From JACVRM01 sp963839815 (lineage in GTDB: Bacteria; Actinomycetota; Thermoleophilia; Gaiellales; Gaiellaceae): a stretch of 64,000 nucleotides of DNA. The position numbers and the translations under genes were made by a program. A model generated the notes under the pieces. It made no database searches, was not told the DNA's origin, and saw only the letters and a program-made list of their open reading frames with translations. The stretch spans positions 620,001 to 684,000 of the forward strand of contig CAWIWF010000006.1 in the NCBI GenBank assembly GCA_963839815.1, written 5' to 3'. Positions 1 to 7,496 of this stretch are shown one piece after another (the stretch's first letter is position 1; the number at the start of each line of letters is the position of its first letter).

Positions 1-546
1 GCCGAGCCGGCCGACCGAGCCCGCGATGCGGCCGCCGAAGCTGGCGCCGATCGCCTGGGCGCAGTCCTCGACGAGCTCGATCCCGGCGTCCGCGGCGACC
101 GCGCCGAGCGCGTCGAGATCGGCCGCCTGGCCGTACAGGTGGACGACGACGACGGCGCGTGTCCGAGGCCCGATCGCACCCTGCAGCGACGCGGGATCCA
201 TCGTCGCGGCGTCGGGCTCCACGTCGCACAGCACGGGGACGGCGCCTGCCCGCTCGATCCCGGCCACGGTGGGCACGCAGGTGTTCGCCTGGGTCACCAC
301 CTCGTCGCCGGGTCCGATCCCGAGCGCGCGCAGGGCGAGCTCGATCGCATCGGTGCCCGAGCCGACGCCGACGGCGTGCGCCGTGCCGGCGTAGGCAGCG
401 AGCTCGGACTCGAACGCCGCTCCCTCGCCGCCCAGGACGTACCAGCCGCTGTCCAGCACGCGCGCGACCGCCTCGTCGAGCGCCTCGCGCAGCGTCGCCG
501 TGCCCCGCGAGAGGTCGTTGAACGGGACGGTCGCGAGCGATGCCAC
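1..546 (-). CDS. DegT/DnrJ/EryC1/StrS-family sugar aminotransferase (N-terminal part)
   Basis: Cut by the left edge; about 181 N-terminal residues remain. The family consists of PLP enzymes that aminate keto-sugar nucleotides in the cytoplasm (a few act as dehydratases). Visible are the opening VPFNDLSRG, the phosphate-binding segment GSGTDAIELALRALG, and VEDCAQAIGA, whose Asp should contact the pyridine nitrogen. The PLP lysine lies outside the window. The GTG at 546 was chosen because homology begins right after it. It diverges from the GDP-mannose dehydratase across about 75 bp, so it probably supplies an amino sugar to the same glycan. Which sugar cannot be told from the fragment. Confidence 0.85.
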   Translation of the reverse strand, partial: MASLATVPFNDLSRGTATLREALDEAVARVLDSGWYVLGGEGAAFESELAAYAGTAHAVGVGSGTDAIELALRALGIGPGDEVVTQANTCVPTVAGIERAGAVPVLCDVEPDAATMDPASLQGAIGPRTRAVVVVHLYGQAADLDALGAVAADAGIELVEDCAQAIGASFGGRIAGSVGRLG

Positions 547-620
547 GGCGGGAGTCTAGGTGCGTCTCGCGTCTACGATCCCACCGTGTCCATGCCCCCT
601 CAGCCGGAACCGGCGGCCAC

Positions 621-1628
621 CTGAGCACGCGTGCGCTGATCACGGGCGTCGGCGGCCAGGACGGGTCGCTGCTCGCCGAGCTGCTCCTCGACGAGGGGTG
701 CGAGGTCGTGGGTGTCTGCCGCCGCCCGCCCGAGGAGTACCCGAACCTCGACGGACTGCGTGACCGGATGGAGCTGATCCAGGCCGACCTGCTCGACCAG
801 CCGTCCATCGTCGGCGCGCTGCGCCGCTCCGCGCCGGCCGAGGTCTACAACCTCGCCTCCGTCTCGTTCGTTCCCGCCTCCTGGCAGGAGCCCGTCCAGA
901 CGGCCGAGTTCGCAGCGGTGGGGGCGACGGCGCTGCTGGAGGCGATCCGCCTCGTCGACCCTGCGATCCGCTACTACCAGGCGTCCTCGAGCGAGATCTT
1001 CGGCGAGCCGGTCGAGGTGCCCCAGACGGAGCGCACGCCGCTCGCGCCGGTGACCCCGTACGGGGTCGCAAAGGCCTACGCGCACTTCATCACCCGCAGC
1101 TACCGGCACCGCTACGACATGTACGCCTGCTCGGGGATCCTCTACAACCACGAGTCGCCGCGGCGGCCGCTCGACTTCGTCACGCGCAAGATCGCCCACG
1201 GCGCCGCGTCGATCGCGCTCGGCCACCAGCGCGAGCTGCGGCTGGGGGCGCTCGACGCCCGGCGCGACTGGGGCTACGCCGGCGACTACGTGCGCGCCAT
1301 GCGGGCGATGCTCAGGCAGGAGGAGCCCGGCGACTACGTGATCGCGAGCGGCGTCCTCCACAGCGTCCAGGACGTGGTCGAGCTCGCGTTCGAGCACGTC
1401 TCGCTCGACTGGCGCGAGTACGTCCAGGTCGACGACACGTTCTACCGCGGCCGCGCGGAGCTGCACGACCTCGTCGGCGACGCGACGAAGGCGCGCGAGC
1501 AGCTCGCGTGGAAGCCGACCGTCAGCTTCCCCGAGCTCGTGTGCATGCTGGTCGACGCCGACCTGGCCGCGCTGGGGGGCTCGAGCCGCGCCGAGGTCAC
1601 GCGCCGCCCCGGCCGCCTGGCGCAGTGA
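621..1628 (+). CDS. gmd: GDP-mannose 4,6-dehydratase
   Basis: Extended SDR that converts GDP-mannose to GDP-4-keto-6-deoxymannose, precursor of fucose, rhamnose and perosamine sugars. Visible are the NADP-binding GVGGQDG near residues 9-15, SSSEIFGEP, the catalytic Tyr147-x3-Lys151 (YGVAK), and the GMD signature NHESPRRP. About 335 residues fits the family. Start is unusual: homology begins at LSTRALITG and the only nearby in-frame codon is CTG at 621. The next in-frame candidate is an ATG at 540, which lies inside the divergent aminotransferase gene. A 12-codon reading frame (ATG 592 or GTG 586) ends with a TGA overlapping the CTG. The stop overlaps the next gene as GTGA. Confidence 0.9.
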   Translation: MSTRALITGVGGQDGSLLAELLLDEGCEVVGVCRRPPEEYPNLDGLRDRMELIQADLLDQPSIVGALRRSAPAEVYNLASVSFVPASWQEPVQTAEFAAVGATALLEAIRLVDPAIRYYQASSSEIFGEPVEVPQTERTPLAPVTPYGVAKAYAHFITRSYRHRYDMYACSGILYNHESPRRPLDFVTRKIAHGAASIALGHQRELRLGALDARRDWGYAGDYVRAMRAMLRQEEPGDYVIASGVLHSVQDVVELAFEHVSLDWREYVQVDDTFYRGRAELHDLVGDATKAREQLAWKPTVSFPELVCMLVDADLAALGGSSRAEVTRRPGRLAQ

Positions 1629-2869
1629 CTGGGCCGCCGGTGGGCGACGTCGACGTCGACGCGCTCGTCGCCCGGCTCCGGGCCGAGCTCGACCCGCCCG
1701 GGAACGAGAAGGAGCCGTCGGGCGTGCCCTCCTGGCACGCGGCTCGCGTCGAGGCGAACAGGCTCGCCGCCGTCAGCGGCGACCGTCCCTTTTTCCGCCG
1801 CAGCGGCGCGCTCGGGCGCCTGCGCTCGTACGCGACGATGCCGGCGAAGACCGTTGTCCGCAAGCTGGTGCGCTGGTACGTCGAGCCGATCGCGGGCGAG
1901 CAGCGGGCGTTCAACGCCGCCGTGCTGCGGCTCGTGGACGACCTGGCGGCCTGGACGGCGGCCGACGTCTCGCGCCGCGAGGGGGAGCTGCGCCGGGCGC
2001 ACGAGCACCTCTCCGAGCGGGTCGACGAGCTCGACCGCGGCCTGCGCGCGCAGGTCGAGGAGAGCGTCCGGCGGCTCTCCGACCTGGAGGATCGGCTGCT
2101 GCGCGTCGAGCGGCGCCCCGCCGCTCCCCCCGCGGCCGCTCCGGCCGCCGGTCGTCAGCCGGCGGCGGCCGAGGAGCGGCCCGTGCAGCCGCTCTTCGAC
2201 TACTTCGCCTTCGAGGGCCGCATGCGGCAGGGGCGCGACGAGATCCGCCGCCGGCAGGCGCACTACGTAGACGAGTTCCGCGAGTCGGCGCCGGTGCTCG
2301 ACGTCGGCTGCGGTCGCGGCGAGTTCCTCGAGCTGCTCCGCGAGGCCGGCATCGAGTCGCGCGGGATCGACCTGGACGAGGACATGGTGGCGTTCTGCCG
2401 CGGCGAAGGGCTCGACGTCACGCTCGCCGATGCGCTCACGCACCTGGACGGCCTCGAGGACGGCTCGCTCGGCGGCATCTTCTGCGCGCACGTGGTGGAG
2501 CACCTGCGGCCGGCGCAGCTCGTGCGTTTCCTGGAGCTCGCGGCCGCGAAGGTGCGAGTCGGCGGCGTCTTGATCGCCGAGACGCCCAACCCGCGCACGC
2601 TCGTGGCTCTGCAGACCTTCTTCGCCGACCTGACGCACGAGCAGCCGTTGCACCCCGAGACGCTGGCTTTCCTCGTCCGCCAGGCCGGCTTCGGCGAGGA
2701 GGAGCTCCGCTTCCTCAACCCACCGCCGGAGGATGCCCAGCTCCAGCCCGTCCCGCTCCCGGAGGGAGAGCAGTGGGAGCCGGCTCGGCGCGTGCTCGCC
2801 GAGAACGTGATCCGGCTCAACCAGGTGATCTTCGGGCCCCAGGACTACGCCGTCGTCGCCCGCCGATGA
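1625..2869 (+). CDS. SAM-dependent methyltransferase with N-terminal coiled coil
   Basis: 414 residues from the GTG that overlaps the gmd stop. The C-terminal half is a class I methyltransferase: motif I VLDVGCGRGEFLELL begins near residue 224, followed by the acidic GIDLDED segment and a HVVEHL helix. The N-terminal half contains a charged heptad-like region (roughly residues 100-165: EGELRRAHEHLSERVDELD and similar) followed by a Pro/Ala linker, suggesting a coiled coil that docks the enzyme on a partner. Such proteins are common in O-antigen/capsule loci, where they methylate sugars or cap chains. The substrate is unknown. It overlaps the following glycosyltransferase by ATGA, so translational coupling is likely. 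Confidence 0.8.
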   Translation: MTGPPVGDVDVDALVARLRAELDPPGNEKEPSGVPSWHAARVEANRLAAVSGDRPFFRRSGALGRLRSYATMPAKTVVRKLVRWYVEPIAGEQRAFNAAVLRLVDDLAAWTAADVSRREGELRRAHEHLSERVDELDRGLRAQVEESVRRLSDLEDRLLRVERRPAAPPAAAPAAGRQPAAAEERPVQPLFDYFAFEGRMRQGRDEIRRRQAHYVDEFRESAPVLDVGCGRGEFLELLREAGIESRGIDLDEDMVAFCRGEGLDVTLADALTHLDGLEDGSLGGIFCAHVVEHLRPAQLVRFLELAAAKVRVGGVLIAETPNPRTLVALQTFFADLTHEQPLHPETLAFLVRQAGFGEEELRFLNPPPEDAQLQPVPLPEGEQWEPARRVLAENVIRLNQVIFGPQDYAVVARR

Positions 2870-3900
2870 GGGTCGCGGTCTGCCTGCCGCAGGTGCCGTT
2901 CGTGCACGGCGGCGCCGAGATCCTCGCCGAGGGGCTGGTCGAGGCGCTCGAGGGTCGCGGGCACGAGGCGGCGCTGATCACGATCCCGTTTCGCTGGTAC
3001 CCGACCCCGCGGATGCTGACCGAGGCGATGGTCTGGCGGCTGGTCGAGCTCGAGGAGTCGCACGGGCGGCCGGTGGACCTCGTGGTGGCGACGAAGTTCC
3101 CCTCGTACGCGATCCGGCATCCGAACAAGGTGGTCTGGCTCATCCATCAGTTCCGCCAGGCGTACGAGCTGGACGGCACGACGCTGGGCCAGTTCGGCGC
3201 CGAGCCGCTCGATCGGGCGACGAAGCGGGCGGTGCACCGGCTCGACCGGCTGACGCTGGGCGAGGCGACGCGCCTCTTCGCGATCTCCCAGAACGTGGCC
3301 AACCGCCTGCACGCGTCGACCGGGCTCCAGGCGGAGGTGCTCCTGCCGCCGCCGCAGCGGCTGCCCTACCGTCGCGGCGAGTACGGCGACACCATCGTCT
3401 CGGTCGGTCGGCTCGACTCGGCCAAGCGCGTCGACCTGCTGCTCGAGGCTGCCGCCGCTGCCGACGGGCTCGGCGTGGTCGTCGTCGGCGACGGGCCGGA
3501 GCGGCCGCGGCTGGAGCGGCTGGCCGCGTCCCTCGGCCTCGACGGGCGCGTGCGCTTCGCGGGCCGGCTGGGGGCGGACGAGTTGGCCGAGGTCTACGCG
3601 ACCTGCCTCGCGGTCTACTACGCACCGATCGACGAGGATTTCGGGCTCGTGCCCTACGAGGCGTTCCTGGCCGAGCGCCCGGTGGTGACGACGCTCGACT
3701 CGGGCGGCCCGCTCGAGGCGGTGGCCGACCGGCGGACGGGCGTGGTCTGCGAGCCCACCGCGCCCGCGCTCGCGGAGGCCCTCACCTGGCTCGCTGCCAA
3801 CCGCGACCAGGCCGCCGCGTGGGGAAGGGCCGGGCGTGCCCTGGCCGAGCAGCTGACCTGGGACCGCGTCGTCGACCGGCTGCTGGAGGACGCTGCGTGA
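2866..3900 (+). CDS. Glycosyltransferase family 4
   Basis: 344 residues, GT-B fold retaining glycosyltransferase acting at the cytoplasmic face. The N-terminus MRVAVCLPQVPFVHGGAEIL is the usual GT4 opening with the Gly-rich acceptor loop. The C-terminal domain carries VSVGRLDSAKRVDLLLEA and the E-x7-E region DEDFGLVPYEAFLAERPVV near residue 257, which binds the nucleotide sugar. ATG at 2866 overlaps the methyltransferase stop. Donor and acceptor are not predictable from sequence; the neighbours suggest surface polysaccharide assembly. About 180 bp of GC-rich sequence separate it from the next gene. Confidence 0.88.
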   Translation: MRVAVCLPQVPFVHGGAEILAEGLVEALEGRGHEAALITIPFRWYPTPRMLTEAMVWRLVELEESHGRPVDLVVATKFPSYAIRHPNKVVWLIHQFRQAYELDGTTLGQFGAEPLDRATKRAVHRLDRLTLGEATRLFAISQNVANRLHASTGLQAEVLLPPPQRLPYRRGEYGDTIVSVGRLDSAKRVDLLLEAAAAADGLGVVVVGDGPERPRLERLAASLGLDGRVRFAGRLGADELAEVYATCLAVYYAPIDEDFGLVPYEAFLAERPVVTTLDSGGPLEAVADRRTGVVCEPTAPALAEALTWLAANRDQAAAWGRAGRALAEQLTWDRVVDRLLEDAA

Positions 3901-4081
3901 GCGCGCCGCTCGTCGCGAGGGCCGGTCGGCGTTCCCGCAACACCTGCGGCGCGCCGGCACATGCCGCTTCGCGACCTGCCCGGGACGGGGCCCGGGGGCC
4001 CGGCACCGGGCGTGTCCTGCCGGGACGTGGCTGCGGGGGGCATGGTCTCCGCGCGGATGTTCTCCCGGCGGGCCGGAGGCG

Positions 4082-5329
4082 ATGCGAGGCGTGAAGGTCG
4101 GCTACTACAGCCCGCTACCGCCCGAGCGGTCCGGGATCGCGGACTACAGCGCCCTGCTGCTGCCGGCCCTCGAGCGCCTCGTCGACGTCGAGATCATCCG
4201 CCCGCGGCGGCGTCTGCGGCGCCCGTCGTACGACCTGGGCCTCTTCCACATCGGCAACAACGCCGAGGCGCACGGCTGGATCCTCGAGGCGCTCCGCGAG
4301 CGCCGCGGCCTCGTCGTCCTGCACGAGCTCGTGCTCCACCACCTGATCGCCGGCATGACCCTCGGCCGCGGCGACGCCGCCGGCTATCTCGACGCCATGC
4401 AGCGCGAGGCCGGCGTGGTCGGTCGCTTGCTCGCCCACGGGGTCGTCGACGGCCTCGTGCCGCCTCTCTGGGAGCATCGTGCCGCCGACTTCCCGCTCGC
4501 CGGCGAGGTGCTCGCGCACGCCGACGGGCTCGTCGTCCACTCCCGGTACGTCGAGGAGCGCGCGCGCGCCGCCGGCTACCCGGGCCCGATCTGGCGGATC
4601 CCGCACCCGGCCTGGCCGCCGCCCGAGGTGGCGCCGTACGAGCTCGGACGGCAGGGAGAGCCGGTCGTCGCCGTGCTGGGGAACCTCAATCCGAGCAAGC
4701 GGTTGCCGCAGCTGCTCGACGGCGTCGCCCGTCTGCGCCGCGACCATCCAGAGGCGCTACTCGTGATCGCGGGCGGCGTGGCGGGGGTCGACCTCGACGC
4801 CGAGCTCGAGAGCCGGGGCCTGCACGACGCGGCGCTCGTGCTGGGCCACGTCGAGGAGCAGGACCTCTGGGCGCTCCTCGCCGCCGCCGACGTCTCGGTC
4901 AGCCTGCGCGCGCCGACGATGGGCGAGACGTCCGGCATCGTCGTCCGCGCGCTCGCCGCCGGCACGCCGCTCGTGGTCTCCGACGTCGGCTGGTTTGCCG
5001 AGCTGCCCGACGCCGCTGCGATCAAGGTGCCGGTCGGGGAGGGCGAGGCCGAGGCCCTCGCGGCCGCGCTCGTCCGGCTGGCCGGGGATGCCGGACTGCG
5101 CGAGCGGCTCGCCGCCGCCGCCCAGGAGCTCGCCCGCACCGAGCACGACCTCGACCGCGTCGCGACGCTCTACGCCGCCGCCTGCGAGGAGGCGGCCGGT
5201 CAGTCGCTCGTCGAGCGCGGCGTCCTGCGTGGGGTCGCCGAGGCGGCGACAGAGGTCGGGATCGAGCCGGACTCTCCGGGTGTCGCCGACCTGGCGGCGG
5301 CCGCGCGCGAGGTGACGCGTGGCCACTGA
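4082..5329 (+). CDS. Glycosyltransferase family 4
   Basis: 415 residues. The N-terminus VGYYSPLPPERSGIADYS is the common GT4 opening with the SGIADY acceptor loop. The C-terminal domain has AVLGNLNPSKRLPQLLDG and the donor-site segment TMGETSGIVVRALAAGTPLVVSD near residue 280, where the first Glu of the usual pair sits in GET. ATG 4082 is taken as start; GTG 4091 is an alternative that trims three residues. The gene overlaps the following membrane protein by 11 bases. Role by context: polysaccharide chain assembly; sugar specificity unknown. Confidence 0.86.
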   Translation: MRGVKVGYYSPLPPERSGIADYSALLLPALERLVDVEIIRPRRRLRRPSYDLGLFHIGNNAEAHGWILEALRERRGLVVLHELVLHHLIAGMTLGRGDAAGYLDAMQREAGVVGRLLAHGVVDGLVPPLWEHRAADFPLAGEVLAHADGLVVHSRYVEERARAAGYPGPIWRIPHPAWPPPEVAPYELGRQGEPVVAVLGNLNPSKRLPQLLDGVARLRRDHPEALLVIAGGVAGVDLDAELESRGLHDAALVLGHVEEQDLWALLAAADVSVSLRAPTMGETSGIVVRALAAGTPLVVSDVGWFAELPDAAAIKVPVGEGEAEALAAALVRLAGDAGLRERLAAAAQELARTEHDLDRVATLYAAACEEAAGQSLVERGVLRGVAEAATEVGIEPDSPGVADLAAAAREVTRGH

Positions 5330-7496
5330 GCGCACCCTCGCCCACCCCCGTGAGCGCGTGCGCGCGGACTCGCTGGCGCGCCTCGCCGGGCTGCCTCTCC
5401 TGGCCGCGGGTGCCCTCCTGCTCGCCGTCGTCGCCCGCGTCGTGATCGCCGGGAACATCCCGACGCCGTGGATCATGGTCGACGAGATCATCTACTCGGA
5501 GCTCGCCAAGAGCTTCGCCGCCGGTGAGGGCCTCGAGATCCGCGATCGCGCCTCGGAGATCCCGAGCGTCCTCTACCCGATCGCGATCAGCCCGGCCTGG
5601 CTCGCCGACGAGATCCCGACCGCCTACGGCATCGCCAAGGCGATCAACGTCGTGTTGATGACCCTCGTGGTCGTGCCGACGTACCTCTGGTCGCGCCGGC
5701 TCGTCTCCCCGGTGTGGGCGCTGGTGCCTGCCGCGCTCGTGCTGCTGATGCCGTCCTTTCACTACACGGGTGTCCTGATGAGCGAGAACGCGTTCTTCCC
5801 GGTGTTCGTGGCCGCGGGGTGGTCGTTCGCGCTGGCGCTGGAGCGGCCGACCCTGGGTCGTCAGGCGCTCGCGCTCGCCCTCGTCGGGATCGCGGTCGGC
5901 GTGCGCCTGCAGGGCGTCGTGCTGCTCGCAGTCCTGCCCGCTGCCATCGTGCTCAAGGCGCTCCTCGATGCGCGGGTCCCCGGCCCCGAGCCCGCCGGGC
6001 GCCGCCTGCTCGCCACCGCGCGCGCCTTCACGCCGACCTGGGCGGTGCTCGCCGGGGGCGCCGTCGCCTTCCTCGCGCTCCAGTGGATCCGCGGCTCGTC
6101 GCCCTCGTCGGCGCTCGGCTCCTATGACGTCGTGGCGACCGCCGACTACCGGCTCGGCGAGGTCGGCCACTGGATCGTGCTCCACTTCGCCGAGCTCGGC
6201 TTCTCGGTCGGGATCGTGCCCGCCTGTGCCTTCCTGCTGCTCGCCGGCCTCGCCGTGCTGCGCCCGCGGACGCTCTCGGCAGCGGAGCGGTCGTTCGTCG
6301 CGGTGACCGCCGCGGCGGTGTTCCTCGTCGTCCTGCAGGTGGCCGTTTTCGCCTCCCGCTTCTCGCTGCGGATCGAGGAGCGCTACATGTTCCCGCTGGC
6401 GCCGCTCCTCTTCCTGGCGCTCGTCCTCTGGCTGTCGCGCGGGCTCGAGCGGCCGCCCCTCGTCGCCGCGGCCGCCGCGCTCGTGCCGGTGCTGCTGCTC
6501 GTGCCGGTGCGACTGGACGAGCTCCTCGGCGTGCAGATCCTCTCCGACACGTTCGGGCTGATCCCCGTCTGGCGGGCAGCCCAGCTCCTCGACGGCGGCA
6601 CCGACACGGCGCAGACCCTCTTCTGGGCCGGCGGAGCAGCGGCTGCGGCTGCGTTCCTGTTCGTCCCGCGCCGCGCCGGGCTGCTGCTGCCGATCGCGGT
6701 GGCGGGCTTTCTGGCCCTCAGCTCGTATCCGGTCTACGGAGCCGTCCGCGACTTCGCCCGCTCGCTCGAGGCCTACGCCGGCGGCGGAGAGCTCGACTGG
6801 ATCGACGACACGATCGGGACGGGGGCCGACGCGCCCTACCTCTTCGACGCGGCGCGGGTCCCGGGGTACGACGACATGGTGCTCTGGCAGACGGAGTTCT
6901 GGAACCGCAGCCTCGGCACCTCGGTTCGGCTCGGGCCGCCGGTCCGCGACTCGCTGGAGGAGCAGGTCGGCTCCGTCGACCCGGTCACCGGCCGCATCGA
7001 CGCGCCCGCAGTGGGCTCCCCGGAGTACGCGGTCGCAGCGAGCGGCCTGGCGCTCGCCGGCGAGGGGCTCGCGAGCCGGTCGCTGCTGACGCTGTTCCGG
7101 CTCGACCGCCCGCTCCGCCTCGCGAGCGCCGTCGACGGCGTCTACGCCGACGGCTGGATGGGCGCCACGGCCGCCTACTCGTACTACGCCGATGCTCCCG
7201 GCCGCCGGGTGAACGTCGCGCTCTCGCGGGAGGCCTGGGGCGGAGAGGACGTTCCCGGCACCGTCACGATCCAGGTCGGCAGGCCCGTCGCGTCCGGGAG
7301 CGGCGCGGTCATCGGCACGGTGACGGCTCGTCAGAGCATCGTCCTCCACCGACTCGAGCGGCGCGTCGTCACGCTGGCGGCTCCGAAGCCGCCCTTCCGC
7401 GTCGAGATCACGATCTCGCCCACCTTCTCGCCGTCTCAGTTCGGGCAGGCGGACACGCGGCAGCTCGGCGCGGTGGTGACCTTCTCAGCCTCGTGA
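5319..7496 (+). CDS. Large membrane glycosyltransferase-like protein (GT-C type), paralogue 1
   Basis: 725 residues with about ten or more hydrophobic segments in the first ~480 residues and a C-terminal ~230-residue soluble domain. The first extracytoplasmic loop carries MVDEIIYSELAKSFAAGEG, resembling the acidic catalytic loop of GT-C enzymes (PMT/ArnT types) that use lipid-linked sugars on the outer face. The C-terminal domain contains VDGVYADGWMGATAAYSYY and an ENSP-free beta-rich pattern, possibly carbohydrate-recognising. GTG 5319 overlaps the previous gene by 11 bp and its stop overlaps paralogue 2 as GTGA. Assignment as a glycosyltransferase is inference from fold pattern; an integral membrane protein of unknown function is the alternative. 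Confidence 0.65.
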   Translation: MATERTLAHPRERVRADSLARLAGLPLLAAGALLLAVVARVVIAGNIPTPWIMVDEIIYSELAKSFAAGEGLEIRDRASEIPSVLYPIAISPAWLADEIPTAYGIAKAINVVLMTLVVVPTYLWSRRLVSPVWALVPAALVLLMPSFHYTGVLMSENAFFPVFVAAGWSFALALERPTLGRQALALALVGIAVGVRLQGVVLLAVLPAAIVLKALLDARVPGPEPAGRRLLATARAFTPTWAVLAGGAVAFLALQWIRGSSPSSALGSYDVVATADYRLGEVGHWIVLHFAELGFSVGIVPACAFLLLAGLAVLRPRTLSAAERSFVAVTAAAVFLVVLQVAVFASRFSLRIEERYMFPLAPLLFLALVLWLSRGLERPPLVAAAAALVPVLLLVPVRLDELLGVQILSDTFGLIPVWRAAQLLDGGTDTAQTLFWAGGAAAAAAFLFVPRRAGLLLPIAVAGFLALSSYPVYGAVRDFARSLEAYAGGGELDWIDDTIGTGADAPYLFDAARVPGYDDMVLWQTEFWNRSLGTSVRLGPPVRDSLEEQVGSVDPVTGRIDAPAVGSPEYAVAASGLALAGEGLASRSLLTLFRLDRPLRLASAVDGVYADGWMGATAAYSYYADAPGRRVNVALSREAWGGEDVPGTVTIQVGRPVASGSGAVIGTVTARQSIVLHRLERRVVTLAAPKPPFRVEITISPTFSPSQFGQADTRQLGAVVTFSAS

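Noticed and set aside
3961..5445. Long plus-strand frame of 494 codons over the GT4 gene
   Set aside because: Arg/Ala/Gly-rich shadow of the real gene at 4082-5329 with no recognisable domain.
5022..7349. 775-codon minus-strand frame antisense to the first GT-C-like protein
   Set aside because: High-GC antisense artefact: Arg/Asp/Gly-rich, no membrane segments or motifs.
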